DNA of 64,000 bases from contig NZ_JAANOW010000001.1 in NCBI RefSeq assembly GCF_011758805.1, positions 930,001 through 994,000 of the forward strand, given 5' to 3'. The DNA comes from Mycolicibacterium fluoranthenivorans (GTDB lineage Bacteria; Actinomycetota; Actinomycetes; Mycobacteriales; Mycobacteriaceae). The notes beneath the pieces are model-generated. The model searched no databases and was not told the origin of the DNA. It saw only the letters and a program-made list of their open reading frames with translations. Positions 16,158 through 27,230 of this stretch are shown here, piece by piece. Position 1 is the stretch's first letter. Every line of letters starts with the position of its first letter. Made by a program: the position numbers and the translations under genes.

Positions 16158-16775
16158 TCAGGTCCCTTCGAATCGGTTGTGGCCCAACGTGTCGACAAAG
16201 CTCGGTCCCTGCCGGGTGAGCTGGCTCCGGTAGGCGTCCGCCCAGCCGCTGAACGGATGGTGTGCCAGGTACTCGTTGCGGAACCGGTCGTCCTCGGACA
16301 CCTCGGTGGCGCAGAACTCGGGGATCGTCAGGTCGACCACGGGCCCGCCGCGTTCGACCTCGGCCAGCACCAGTGGGGCGTTGGTGCCCAGGAACCGGTC
16401 GAGCACCCAGCCGTCCTCGCCCAGCCAGACCGAGTAGCGGATCTTGGCGACCACATGAGCGGCCCGGCGCACGATCTGTCCCGCGACCATCGGATCGAGC
16501 TCGCGCTCGGCCTCGTAGCGGGTGCCGCCGGCCGCGGGGCCCTTGGCGGTCATGGTGCCGATCGACTCGTCGCCCAGCGCCTCCACCAGTTCGCCGGGAG
16601 TGCGGTCCGGCTCGGCGGGGGCCGGACCCTGGACCCGGATGCGCACCGCGTACCCGTCGGCGGCGAACACATAGGCCTGCACGATCAGGGCGGGGCTCGG
16701 ATCCGAGGCGGCGAGGGCGGGCAGTTCATGGACGACGAACTTCCGCTCGAACTCGAAATCACCGTAGCCGGACAT
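16158..16775 (-). CDS. CYTH domain protein
   Basis: The 205-residue protein opens with FEFERKF, the ExExK signature of CYTH phosphohydrolases and cyclases, and continues with alternating charged beta strands ([51 protein letters not shown]) that line the family tunnel with Arg, Lys and Glu. Members act on triphosphates such as thiamine triphosphate or inorganic triphosphate, or make cAMP; the substrate is not decidable. The ATG at 16775 sits divergent from clpB. Confidence 0.85.
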   Translation of the reverse strand: MSGYGDFEFERKFVVHELPALAASDPSPALIVQAYVFAADGYAVRIRVQGPAPAEPDRTPGELVEALGDESIGTMTAKGPAAGGTRYEAERELDPMVAGQIVRRAAHVVAKIRYSVWLGEDGWVLDRFLGTNAPLVLAEVERGGPVVDLTIPEFCATEVSEDDRFRNEYLAHHPFSGWADAYRSQLTRQGPSFVDTLGHNRFEGT

Positions 16776-16889
16776 ATCCCGACGTTAGACCGGTACCTGG
16801 CCGAATGCCGTGATGACGGATGCCGTGATTGGGGATGTGGTGGATTCGGTATCCGGAATCAGCGGACAAATCCGACAAAATTCTCTAGA

Positions 16890-16922
16890 GTTGAGCGGAA
16901 CAGACTCAAGATTGTCGGCGTT
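16890..16922 (+). promoter_or_regulatory. HAIR element for HspR with an embedded SigH-type promoter, upstream of clpB
   Basis: GTTGAGC-N7-ACTCAAG at 16890-16910 matches the HspR-associated inverted repeat CTTGAGT-N7-ACTCAAG with two mismatches in the left arm. The spacer begins GGAAC (16897-16901), and CGTT follows at 16919-16922 after 17 bases, which fits the SigH promoter consensus GGAA(C/T)-N16-20-CGTT. Both HspR repression and SigH activation of clpB are established in M. tuberculosis. Bound HspR would cover the -35 element. Confidence 0.8.
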
Positions 16923-16988
16923 GTTCAAGGCGACAAGCATTTTCGGCAGCCCCTTGGAAGGCTGTCCCACCCAAGAAGGAGAGGTGTC

Positions 16989-19535
<2,547 letters not shown>

Positions 19536-19546
19536 CCCTGCTGATG

Positions 19547-19605
19547 CCCAGTGGCCACTTGTTGCACGGTTTCGTTCCCCACCTGTGCAACAAGTGGCCA
19601 TTGGG
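19547..19605. terminator. Long stem-loop after clpB
   Basis: Two 21-base arms (19547-19567 and 19585-19605) pair at 20 positions plus one G-T wobble, with a 17-base loop. The core is GGCCACTTGTTGCAC and its complement. There is no T tract. The most likely role is transcription termination after clpB; a repeated intergenic element cannot be excluded. Confidence 0.6.
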
Positions 19606-19685
19606 TTCGGTGTTTGTGCAAGTAACCGGGTTGTGACCTTAACGAGTTCGAGACAACCGGGTCCCAGCAAGTAGGCTAGGCCCCA

Positions 19686-20507
19686 ATGGTCCCTCTCTGG
19701 TTCACGCTCTCCGCACTCTGTTTCACAGGGGCGGCAGTGTTGTTGTATGTCGATATCGACCGTCGGCGCGGGTTGGGCCGGCGGCGTAAGTCGTGGGCGA
19801 AGTCGCATGGCTTCGACTACGAGCACGAATCCAGCGAAATCCTGGATCGCTGGAAGCGTGGCGTGATGTCCACCGTCGGTGAGCACGTCACCGCCCGCAA
19901 TGTGGTGCTCGGTCAGATCCGGGGCGAGGCCGTGTTCATCTTCGATCTCGACGATGTGGCCACGGTGATCGCCCTGCACCGCAAGATCGGCACGAACGTC
20001 GTGGTCGATCTGCGGCTCAAGGACATCAAGGAACCCCGCGAGAGCGATATCTGGCTGCTCGGCGCGATCGGCCCGAGGATGGTGTACTCCACCAACCTCG
20101 ATGCCGCCCGCCGTGCCTGCGACCGTCGGATGGTGACGTTCGCCCACACCGCGCCCGACTGTGCCGAGATCATGTGGAACGAGCAGAACTGGACGCTGGT
20201 GGCCATGCCGATCAGCAGCAGCCGCGCCCAGTGGGACGAAGGCCTGCGTACGGTGCGGCAGTTCAACGATCTGCTGCGCGTCCTGCCGCCCATTCCTCAG
20301 CCCGGCCGCAACGGCGTCGGCGTGCACGCCGGTCAGCCCGCCCTCGCTCGCCGCAGCGGTTCGCCGAGCCGCCCGTTGCTGCCCCGGCCGGCCGAACTGC
20401 CCGCCGGGCGTGGTGACCTGCCGCCCAGCCGTGCGGATGTGAGTCGCTACGTCGACCAGCGCACCCCGGTGCGCAATGGCCGGCAATCGCCGCACTACCA
20501 GCGGTGA
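19686..20507 (+). CDS. Conserved membrane-anchored hypothetical protein (Rv0383c-like)
   Basis: The 273-residue protein has one N-terminal membrane segment (residues 3-22), then a basic patch (DRRRGLGRRRKSW) and a soluble mixed domain, ending in a Pro/Arg-rich low-complexity tail. Position directly after clpB is that of M. tuberculosis Rv0383c, annotated there as a possible secreted protein. No catalytic motif is visible. It overlaps the following SDR gene by four bases (GTGA), so the two are coupled. Confidence 0.7.
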   Translation: MVPLWFTLSALCFTGAAVLLYVDIDRRRGLGRRRKSWAKSHGFDYEHESSEILDRWKRGVMSTVGEHVTARNVVLGQIRGEAVFIFDLDDVATVIALHRKIGTNVVVDLRLKDIKEPRESDIWLLGAIGPRMVYSTNLDAARRACDRRMVTFAHTAPDCAEIMWNEQNWTLVAMPISSSRAQWDEGLRTVRQFNDLLRVLPPIPQPGRNGVGVHAGQPALARRSGSPSRPLLPRPAELPAGRGDLPPSRADVSRYVDQRTPVRNGRQSPHYQR

Positions 20508-21289
20508 CCCGACCTGCCACACCCGTAGCGCTGATCACCGGGCCCACCTCGGGTATCGGTGCGGGCTTCGCCCGGCGCTACGCCGCCGACGGCTACGACC
20601 TGGTCCTGGTGGCCCGTGACGCCACCCGGCTGGAACAGCTGGCCGACGAACTGCGTGATCATGCCGGCGTCGCCGTCGAGGTGCTGCCCGCCGATCTGGC
20701 GGTCGAGGCCGACCGCCGTCGGGTCTGCGACCGGCTGGCCGCCGGGGTGCAGGTACTGGTCAACAACGCCGGCTTCGGCACCTCGGGCGAGTTCTGGAAA
20801 GCGGACTACGCCACGCTGCAGTCCCAGCTCGACGTCAATGTCACCGCCGTCATGGCGCTGACCCACGCCGCGCTGCCCGCCATGCTGGCAGCCGGGCAGG
20901 GCACCGTCATCAACGTCGCCAGCGTGGCCGGGCTGATGCCGGGCCGCGGCTCCACCTATTCGGCATCCAAGGCCTGGGTCATCGCGTTTTCCGAGGGACT
21001 GGCCAACGGGCTGAGCGGCACGGGGGTGAGTGTGCACGCGCTGTGCCCGGGCTTCGTGCACACCGAGTTCCACGACCGGGCCGGCATCGAGATGTCGGGC
21101 ACGCCGTCATGGTTCTGGCTGGAGGTGCCCGACGTCGTGCGCGACTGCTTGACCGCGGTGGCCAAGGGCGAGGTGGTGATCATCCCCGGCGTGCAGTACA
21201 AGGCGCTGACCACGGTGAGCCGGCTGGTACCTCGGAGCCTGGTGCGCGGCGTGACCAAACGCGTGGGTAAGGGTCGCGGGCGGACCTGA
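20504..21289 (+). CDS. Short-chain dehydrogenase/reductase
   Basis: The 261-residue classical SDR has the nucleotide-binding GPTSGIG near residue 13, NNAG (LVNNAGF), the catalytic serine (NVASVAGL) and YSASK, so it should be a functional NAD(P)H oxidoreductase. The Arg in VARDAT after the second strand suggests NADP preference. The GTG at 20504 overlaps the previous stop. The position corresponds to pyrE in the M. tuberculosis arrangement as I remember it, so this is a local difference. Substrate unknown; C-terminal basic tail may touch the membrane. Confidence 0.88.
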   Translation: MTRPATPVALITGPTSGIGAGFARRYAADGYDLVLVARDATRLEQLADELRDHAGVAVEVLPADLAVEADRRRVCDRLAAGVQVLVNNAGFGTSGEFWKADYATLQSQLDVNVTAVMALTHAALPAMLAAGQGTVINVASVAGLMPGRGSTYSASKAWVIAFSEGLANGLSGTGVSVHALCPGFVHTEFHDRAGIEMSGTPSWFWLEVPDVVRDCLTAVAKGEVVIIPGVQYKALTTVSRLVPRSLVRGVTKRVGKGRGRT

Positions 21290-21290
21290 A

Positions 21291-22190
21291 ATGCGGATGA
21301 GGACCGTGTTGGCGGCAGCGCTGGTGCTGATGCTCGCGGCGTGTTCTGGCGGTGACACCTCGAGTGGGCCGTACGGCGCGCAGCAGGCGCGCATCGGTGA
21401 ATCGCTGACCGTTGCGGGCTGGAACGTGTCGGTGGCCAATCTGCGTTTCGACGCCGACCGGGTGCTCGTCGATATCGACGCCGCGCCGGCCCAGACCGGC
21501 GGAGCGCACGTCAAACCCGAGAGCCTGCGCCTCGGCCTGTACGGTGCGTTGGCCCATCCGATCGAGTCGAACGCGATCGGCGGTTGCGCCGACGCGGCCA
21601 ACCTCGGCCTGCAGCCTGCCGCCATGCAAACCGCCGGCCCCGAACATCTCAGCGGCACAGTCTGTCTGGGACCGTTGCGGGACCAGAGTCAGGTGCGTGG
21701 GGTGTACCTGTACTCACCCGAGGAGCGCATCCCGAAGACCACGGTGGCCTGGCCCGCGGCCTTCCCCGTCGGGCTGATGCCCACCGGGGACAGCGAGGCG
21801 GGTCTGGTGCTGCAGTCCACCAGCGTGGACGCGTTCCGTGCCGACGGCGCCCAACTCGCGCCGTCCGCGCTCGGCGATCCGACGGCCTTCTCCGGTAACG
21901 GTTACATGCTGATCGGGCTGTCCATCGACGGCACGGCGCAGCGATACCGCGACGACTCGGCCAAACGCGGCGGCCCGCTCATGGTGCTCACCGGTCCGAC
22001 CCTGCCGGGAAACGGTCTGTCCCATGCCTGTTCGGCGTACGGGGCGTCGCTGCTGGTCCTCCCCGAGGCTTCCCTGGACGCGGTGGCCATCCGCGCCTCG
22101 ATGTGCACGCAGGGTGAGATCAACGCCGCACTGCTCTACCCCACGGTCTCGGTGGTGGGCACCCACGCGGCGCTGTGGACCACGGCGTGA
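21291..22190 (+). CDS. Conserved lipoprotein (Rv0381c-like)
   Basis: The 299-residue product starts with a hydrophobic signal ending LAAC at about residues 15-18, a good lipobox, so it is a cell-envelope lipoprotein. The mature part is beta-rich with two conserved-looking cysteine pairs (GGCADA, GTVCLG, SHACSA, ASMCTQ) and resembles no enzyme I recognise. It sits one base after the SDR gene and its end overlaps the methyltransferase start, so it belongs to the same operon. Position matches Rv0381c. Confidence 0.72.
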   Translation: MRMRTVLAAALVLMLAACSGGDTSSGPYGAQQARIGESLTVAGWNVSVANLRFDADRVLVDIDAAPAQTGGAHVKPESLRLGLYGALAHPIESNAIGGCADAANLGLQPAAMQTAGPEHLSGTVCLGPLRDQSQVRGVYLYSPEERIPKTTVAWPAAFPVGLMPTGDSEAGLVLQSTSVDAFRADGAQLAPSALGDPTAFSGNGYMLIGLSIDGTAQRYRDDSAKRGGPLMVLTGPTLPGNGLSHACSAYGASLLVLPEASLDAVAIRASMCTQGEINAALLYPTVSVVGTHAALWTTA

Positions 22191-22831
22191 GCCTGGGCCC
22201 CGGTCCGACCGAGTGGGGCGAGACGCCCGGCGTGGGTCCCTGGGCGGGATCGCTGCCGGATGATCCGCGCTATGACCCGGAGTTGTTGCGCGACGGCGAT
22301 ACCCGCAATGTCGTCGACGCCTACCGGTATTGGACCCGTGAGGCGATCATCGCGGACATCGACCAACGCCGACACGCGCTGCACATCGCGATCGAGAACT
22401 TCGGCAGCGATGCCAATATCGGCACCGTCGTACGCACCGCCAACGCCTTCGCCGTGCACACCGTGCACATCGTGGGCCGGCGTCGCTGGAACCGGCGCGG
22501 GGCCATGGTCACCGACCGCTACCAGCGGCTGCAGCACCACGACAGCACCGCCGAACTGCTGGACTTCGCCCGCGGGGCGGGGCTGAGCGTCGTTGCGGTG
22601 GACAACGTGCCGGGCTCGGTCCCACTGGAAACCACCGTCCTGCCCCGCGATTGCCTGCTGGTGTTCGGGCAGGAGGGACCGGGGATCACCCCGGAGATCA
22701 GCGCCGGCGCCGAACTGACCGTGTCGATCGCCCAATTCGGCTCGACCCGCAGCATCAACGCCGGGGTGGCCGCCGGCATCGCCATGCACGCATGGATCCG
22801 CACCCATGCCGACGTAACAGGCGCATGGTAG
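22187..22831 (+). CDS. SpoU/TrmH-family RNA 2'-O-methyltransferase (Rv0380c-like)
   Basis: The 214-residue protein carries the three SPOUT motifs: NIGTVVRTANAF (motif 1), LVFGQEGPGI (motif 2) and SIAQFGSTRSINAGVAAGIAM (motif 3, with the knot-forming loop that binds S-adenosylmethionine). It should methylate a ribose in tRNA or rRNA; the target is not readable, although the YGTW-like substrate domain of rRNA enzymes is absent, favouring tRNA. I prefer the GTG at 22187, which overlaps the lipoprotein stop as GTGA, over the GTG at 22175. Confidence 0.88.
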   Translation: MSLGPGPTEWGETPGVGPWAGSLPDDPRYDPELLRDGDTRNVVDAYRYWTREAIIADIDQRRHALHIAIENFGSDANIGTVVRTANAFAVHTVHIVGRRRWNRRGAMVTDRYQRLQHHDSTAELLDFARGAGLSVVAVDNVPGSVPLETTVLPRDCLLVFGQEGPGITPEISAGAELTVSIAQFGSTRSINAGVAAGIAMHAWIRTHADVTGAW

Positions 22832-22866
22832 GTCCTCGTAAGCCCTGAGTAGGGCAGTATCGACGC

Positions 22867-23982
22867 ATGGATCAGGTGTGGGCCAACCGTGCAGCCAGTT
22901 CCGAAGCCGCCGTCGCCACACGGCACCTGAAGCGACTGTGGGGTCTGCCGGGCACCCAGCTCGGTGTCGTGGCCTGGCCCGCGGCCCGCAAGCAGAAATC
23001 CTTCGGGACCTGGCACTACTGGTGGCAGGCCCACCTGCTGGACTGCCTGGTCGACGCCCAGCTGCGCGATCCCGACCCGGTCCGGATCGCGAAGATCACC
23101 CGGCAGATCCGCGGACATCACCTGCGCAACCTCAGGTGGACCAACGATTACTACGACGATATGGCGTGGCTGGCGCTGGCCCTCGAACGGGCCGGACGGC
23201 TGGCCGGGGTCCACCGGGAAGGCGCGCTCAAGACACTGTCCGAACAGTTCCTCAACGCCTGGGTTCCCGAGGACGGCGGCGGCATCCCATGGCGCAAACA
23301 GGACCAGTTCTTCAACGCGCCGGCCAACGGCCCGGCCGGCATCTTCCTGGCCCGTTACGAGGACCGGCAACGCCGCGCGCAGCAGATGGCGGACTGGATC
23401 GACGAAACCCTCATCGACCCGGAGACCCATCTGGTGTTCGACGGCATCAAGGCCGGCTCGTTGGTGCGGGCCCAGTACACCTACTGCCAGGGCGTGGTGC
23501 TGGGCCTGGAAACCGAACTCGCCGCCCGCACGCAGGACCCGGAACACGCGCCCCGGGTGCACCGGCTGGTGGCCGCCGTGCGGGAACACATGACCACCGA
23601 CGGCGTCATCCAGGGCGCCGGCGGTGGCGACGGCGGGCTGTTCAACGCGATCCTGGCCCGGTATCTGGCATTCGTGGTCACCGACCTTCCCGGGGACACC
23701 CCGCAGGACGACGCGGCGCGGGCGACGGCGCGGGAGGTGGTGCTCACCTCCGCGCAGTCGGCGTGGGACTACCGCCAGACCGTCGACGGGCTGCCGTTGT
23801 TCGGTGCGTTCTGGGACCGCGCGGCCGAACTGCCCACCGCGGGCGGCGCCGAGGCGCAGTTCGTCGAGGGGGCGGTGAACGCGTCCGAGATCCCCGAACG
23901 CGATCTGTCGGTGCAGTTGTCGGGCTGGATGTTGATGGAGGCGGCACACACCCTCACCGTCGAGACACCGGCACCGGAATGA
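22867..23982 (+). CDS. GH76 family alpha-1,6-mannanase-like hydrolase (Rv0365c-like)
   Basis: The 371-residue protein shows the GH76 signature NDYYDDMAWLALAL with its two catalytic aspartates near residues 97-98, and the helix-rich (alpha/alpha)6 layout (TYCQGVVLG, GGDGGLFNAILARYLA). No signal peptide is seen, so it would act in the cytosol, where the mannosylated lipoglycan precursors or imported oligosaccharides are possible substrates. The neighbourhood and position match Rv0365c. It is 35 bases beyond the methyltransferase gene and converges with the DedA gene. Confidence 0.85.
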   Translation: MDQVWANRAASSEAAVATRHLKRLWGLPGTQLGVVAWPAARKQKSFGTWHYWWQAHLLDCLVDAQLRDPDPVRIAKITRQIRGHHLRNLRWTNDYYDDMAWLALALERAGRLAGVHREGALKTLSEQFLNAWVPEDGGGIPWRKQDQFFNAPANGPAGIFLARYEDRQRRAQQMADWIDETLIDPETHLVFDGIKAGSLVRAQYTYCQGVVLGLETELAARTQDPEHAPRVHRLVAAVREHMTTDGVIQGAGGGDGGLFNAILARYLAFVVTDLPGDTPQDDAARATAREVVLTSAQSAWDYRQTVDGLPLFGAFWDRAAELPTAGGAEAQFVEGAVNASEIPERDLSVQLSGWMLMEAAHTLTVETPAPE

Positions 23983-23988
23983 CCGCGG

Positions 23989-24005
23989 CCCGCCTCTGGG
24001 GCGGG
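23989..24005. terminator. Short GC hairpin between convergent GH76 and DedA genes
   Basis: CCCGCC-TCTGG-GGCGGG forms a six-base stem in the 39-base convergent gap. It could serve both strands but is weak. Confidence 0.4.
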
Positions 24006-24021
24006 GTCAGGCCGCCCAGGC

Positions 24022-24693
24022 TCAGACGCTGTCGGTGGAGTTCTTGGCGGCCTTGCGGCGCTTGTACCACTCCCAGATCATCGGAGCCAGGGATGCGACG
24101 GCGATCAGGATGAAGATCGGCTCCAGCAGTTTCTGGATGACCTCGAACTGGCCCAGCCCGTAGCCGAGCAGCGTCAGGCCGACGCCCCAGAGCACCGCGC
24201 CGATGATGTTGTAGAGCGTGAACACCGTGTACCGCATCTTGGCAGCACCCGCGGTGATCGGCGCGAGGGTCCGCACGATCGGGATGAACCGGGCCAGCAC
24301 GATGGCGAACGGGCCGCGCTGCTCGAAGAAGGCGTGGGCCTCATCGAGGTATTTCTGCTTGAGCACCTTGGCATCCGGTGTGAACATCGCGGTGCCCAGG
24401 TAGCGGCCGACGAAATAGCCGACCTGGCCGCCGAGGATCGCCGCGATCGGGATGAACACCAGCAGCTGCCACAGCTGGAAATTGGTGTCCACCTGGGCGC
24501 TCTGGGCGGCCGTGCCGGCGGCCAGCATGCCCGCCACGAACAGCAGCGTGTCACCGGGAAGGATGGGGAACAGCACGCCGGATTCGATGAAGACGACGAC
24601 CAGGATGCCCACCAGGGCCCAGGTGCCGAACTGCTCGATCAGCTTCAGCGGGTCGAGGAAATCCGGCATCAGGGCCAGATGGGTGGTGGTCAT
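24022..24693 (-). CDS. DedA-family membrane protein (Rv0364-like)
   Basis: The 223-residue protein has five to six membrane segments and the DedA/SNARE-associated motifs: ESGVLFPILPGDTLLFVAG near residues 38-56, GGQVGYFVGRYLG, and the FIPIVRTLAPITAGAAKM stretch with the essential Arg. DedA proteins act in lipid scrambling (undecaprenyl phosphate or phosphatidylethanolamine) and in proton-motive-force homeostasis. The cytosolic end is Lys/Arg-rich. I chose the ATG at 24693 (MTTTHLALMPDF); a TTG further up is unlikely. It lies 26 bases after an LpqH-like gene. Confidence 0.9.
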   Translation of the reverse strand: MTTTHLALMPDFLDPLKLIEQFGTWALVGILVVVFIESGVLFPILPGDTLLFVAGMLAAGTAAQSAQVDTNFQLWQLLVFIPIAAILGGQVGYFVGRYLGTAMFTPDAKVLKQKYLDEAHAFFEQRGPFAIVLARFIPIVRTLAPITAGAAKMRYTVFTLYNIIGAVLWGVGLTLLGYGLGQFEVIQKLLEPIFILIAVASLAPMIWEWYKRRKAAKNSTDSV

Positions 24694-24719
24694 GAGGCCC
24701 CAAGATACCGGGGAAATCG

Positions 24720-25208
24720 TCAAGGGCAGGCGACGGCGAGCTGGTAGGTGGTCGGGACGACGCGCGCCGGATTCGTCGAATCGGTGCCGGCGCCGCTCCC
24801 GGTGACCGTGAGGGTGTCGCCGTGGCGGAAGGCCTGCGGCGCGTCCTCGGAGACGTCGGCGGCGTAACCGATCGAGATCCCGCCGGCATCCCCGATGGTC
24901 ACCGACCGTACCGACGGCATGTCGTCATCGGTGATCACCACCGTCACCCCGAACGAGGTCTGGCCGATGGTGTACCGGGCGAATCCGTCGGCGGCCGAGC
25001 AGACCACCGGGCCGATGGGCCCGACGTCGCGGCCGTTGACGATCAGCTGCGCCTGCCCCGCGGGCACGGTGGTGGCCAGCACCGGCGGAGGCGGAGCGGC
25101 GGGCGGCGGGGTGGTCGACGTCGGTGCGGGTGCCGGCTGCGGGGCACATCCGGCCACCAGCAGCAGGGCACCCGAGGTGAGGAAAGCGAGTGCCGGACGG
25201 GTGCGCAC
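24720..25208 (-). CDS. LpqH (19 kDa antigen)-family lipoprotein
   Basis: The 162-residue product has a signal peptide ending LVAGC (residues about 17-21), a Pro/Ala/Thr-rich linker, and the mycobacterial 19 kDa lipoprotein fold (GQAQLIVNGRDVG, PVVCSAADG, YTIGQTSFGVTVVITDDD, YQLAVACP) with the usual pair of cysteines. Such proteins are surface-exposed, often O-mannosylated lipoproteins and TLR2 ligands. The start is GTG at 25208. It is divergent from fba. Confidence 0.82.
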   Translation of the reverse strand: MRTRPALAFLTSGALLLVAGCAPQPAPAPTSTTPPPAAPPPPVLATTVPAGQAQLIVNGRDVGPIGPVVCSAADGFARYTIGQTSFGVTVVITDDDMPSVRSVTIGDAGGISIGYAADVSEDAPQAFRHGDTLTVTGSGAGTDSTNPARVVPTTYQLAVACP

Positions 25209-25297
25209 CCGCGCAACGCTAACCGAGACGGTCGCTTCGGTCAGGGTTCGCCCGAGAACGAAGGGCCCCAGTGCCGGCCCACCGGCTTCTTGTCATA

Positions 25298-25310
25298 CTG
25301 ACCTGGTCAG
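25298..25310. promoter_or_regulatory. Palindrome in the fba promoter region
   Basis: CTGACC-T-GGTCAG is a perfect 6+1+6 inverted repeat 26 bases before the fba start. It is preceded by CATACT (25294-25299), which could be a -10 element, so the palindrome would cover the transcription start. No regulator is known for it. Confidence 0.35.
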
Positions 25311-25335
25311 CCGGACTGCCGAGAGGAAGATCGAA

Positions 25336-26373
25336 ATGCCCATCGCCACGCCCGAGGTCTACGCCGAGATGCTGGGCCGTGCCAAGGAGCACTCCTTCGC
25401 TTTCCCGGCCATCAACTGTGTCGGCTCGGAGAGCATCAACGCCGCAATCAAGGGCTTCGCCGACGCGGGCAGCGACGGCATCATCCAGTTCTCCACGGGC
25501 GGAGCAGAATTCGGCTCCGGTCTCGGCGTCAAGGATATGGTGACCGGCGCCGTCGCGCTGGCCGAGTTCGCCCACGTCGTCGCCGCGAAGTACGACATCA
25601 CCGTTGCGCTGCACACCGATCACTGCCCCAAGGACAAGCTCGACACCTACGTGCGTCCGCTGCTGGCGATCTCCGCCGAGCGGGTGGCCAAGGGCCAGGA
25701 CCCGCTGTTCCAGTCGCACATGTGGGACGGGTCGGCGGTGCCGATCGACGAGAACCTGCAGATCGGCCAGGAACTGCTGAAGCTGGCCGCCGCGGCCAAG
25801 ATCATCCTCGAGGTCGAGATCGGCGTCGTCGGTGGTGAAGAGGACGGTGTCGAGGCCGAGATCAACGACAAGCTCTACACCACGGCCGCCGATTTCGAGA
25901 AGACGATCGAGGCGCTCGGCGCCGGCGAGCACGGTAAGTACCTGCTGGCCGCGACGTTCGGCAACGTGCACGGCGTGTACAAGCCGGGCAACGTCAAGCT
26001 CAAGCCCGAGGTGCTCAAGGAAGGCCAGGAGGTGGCCGCGGCCAAGCTCGGCCTGCCCGCCGGCAGCAAGCCTTTCGACTTCGTCTTCCACGGCGGTTCG
26101 GGCTCGCTGAAGTCCGAGATCGAGGATTCGCTGAAGTACGGCGTGGTCAAGATGAACGTCGACACCGACACCCAGTACGCGTTCACCCGGCCGATCGTCG
26201 GGCACATGTTCACCAACTACGACGGTGTGCTCAAGGTCGACGGTGAAGTCGGCAACAAGAAGGTCTACGACCCGCGCAGCTACCTGAAGAAGGCTGAGGC
26301 GTCGATGACCGAGCGTGTCATCGAGGCGTGCAACGACCTGCACAGCGCCGGCCGGAGTGTCTCCGCGGGCTGA
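25336..26373 (+). CDS. fba: Class II fructose-bisphosphate aldolase
   Basis: The 345-residue zinc-dependent aldolase cleaves fructose-1,6-bisphosphate to dihydroxyacetone phosphate and glyceraldehyde-3-phosphate, and runs in reverse in gluconeogenesis. Zinc-binding and active-site motifs are clear: ALHTDHCPK, EVEIGVVGGEEDG, ATFGNVHGVYKPG, VFHGGSGS and KMNVDTDTQYAFTRP. Length and sequence fit the mycobacterial enzyme. The ATG at 25336 has AGAGGAAG 7 bases upstream; the frame extends further upstream antisense to the LpqH-like gene and is not used. A hairpin follows the gene. Confidence 0.97.
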   Translation: MPIATPEVYAEMLGRAKEHSFAFPAINCVGSESINAAIKGFADAGSDGIIQFSTGGAEFGSGLGVKDMVTGAVALAEFAHVVAAKYDITVALHTDHCPKDKLDTYVRPLLAISAERVAKGQDPLFQSHMWDGSAVPIDENLQIGQELLKLAAAAKIILEVEIGVVGGEEDGVEAEINDKLYTTAADFEKTIEALGAGEHGKYLLAATFGNVHGVYKPGNVKLKPEVLKEGQEVAAAKLGLPAGSKPFDFVFHGGSGSLKSEIEDSLKYGVVKMNVDTDTQYAFTRPIVGHMFTNYDGVLKVDGEVGNKKVYDPRSYLKKAEASMTERVIEACNDLHSAGRSVSAG

Positions 26374-26385
26374 GCCGCTCGCGAT

Positions 26386-26428
26386 TTCGGCGTGTTTCGT
26401 TGCGGTGCACGCAGCGAAACACGCCGAA
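26386..26428. terminator. Bidirectional-type stem-loop between fba and its convergent neighbour
   Basis: TTCGGCGTGTTTCGTTGC (26386-26403) pairs with 26411-26428 over 18 base pairs with one G-T wobble and a seven-base loop. It fills most of the 62-base convergent gap, so it probably ends transcripts from both sides. Confidence 0.7.
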
Positions 26429-26435
26429 GTCGTCT

Positions 26436-27149
26436 CTAGGAGTTCTGGCAGATCTTCCACTGGGCGTCGCGGAGCTGCAGATCGAAACTGCGGGTGGAGC
26501 GGATCTGCGGGGCGTAGGCCATGAAGGTCGTGACATTGGCCTCGGCGTGATCGTCGTGCACGATCACCTGGTCGATGCTGGCCACCACCGGATACTGCTT
26601 GGCGGCGGCGACCCTGGCGTGCGTCTCGGCCCAGGCCTTGTCGTTGTACTGCGCGTAGCTGTCGCGGGTCGCGCCGCAGGTGATGCTGCGCAGTGTCGCC
26701 AGATCACCCTTCTGGATGGCCCCGTCGAAACTACCGATCGTGGTGCGGACCAGCTGCTCCTGTGACACCGCGGCAGTGCTCTTGCGGGTCAGCAGCACGG
26801 TGCCCAGCACCGCCAGGGCCACCAGGGCCGCGATGACCAGCACCACCGCGATGACCCAGCCCCAGCTGCGCCGCGTCCGGACCGGCCTGGCTGCCTCGCC
26901 TCGCGGTGGAATGACTTGCGGTGCAACGTTCTTGGTGACACCACTGTGCTGTGCCGCGATGAGCTCGGTGGTGTCCTCGGCGGAGAAGATCTCGGTCGGG
27001 GGTTCGGGCACCGCATCGATGATCTGCGTGGAGCCGTCGAATCCCGACGGCGCCGTGAACCGACGCTCGAGCCCGTCGCCGTCCGGTGTCTCTTCTCCTG
27101 TTCGGCTGGCGGATTCCTGCTCTTCGTCCGGCCCTGTTGGGTTCGACAT
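26436..27149 (-). CDS. Single-span membrane protein (Rv0361-like)
   Basis: The 237-residue protein has a long acidic, disordered N-terminal part (1-90), a basic patch, one strong membrane segment (about residues 97-120) and an extracytoplasmic domain with two cysteines (ITCGAT, WKICQNS) resembling DUF4878-type folds. The orientation is N-terminus inside. Its position next to fba matches Rv0361. The 44191-44628 product has a related plan. Function unknown. Confidence 0.72.
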   Translation of the reverse strand: MSNPTGPDEEQESASRTGEETPDGDGLERRFTAPSGFDGSTQIIDAVPEPPTEIFSAEDTTELIAAQHSGVTKNVAPQVIPPRGEAARPVRTRRSWGWVIAVVLVIAALVALAVLGTVLLTRKSTAAVSQEQLVRTTIGSFDGAIQKGDLATLRSITCGATRDSYAQYNDKAWAETHARVAAAKQYPVVASIDQVIVHDDHAEANVTTFMAYAPQIRSTRSFDLQLRDAQWKICQNS

Positions 27150-27230
27150 TCCTGCTGCGGTCCTCCCTTGCCGACGCTACTGCGCAAGCCTAGCGATTGC
27201 CTGTAAATGTCGGCACGGCACAATGGCCTT

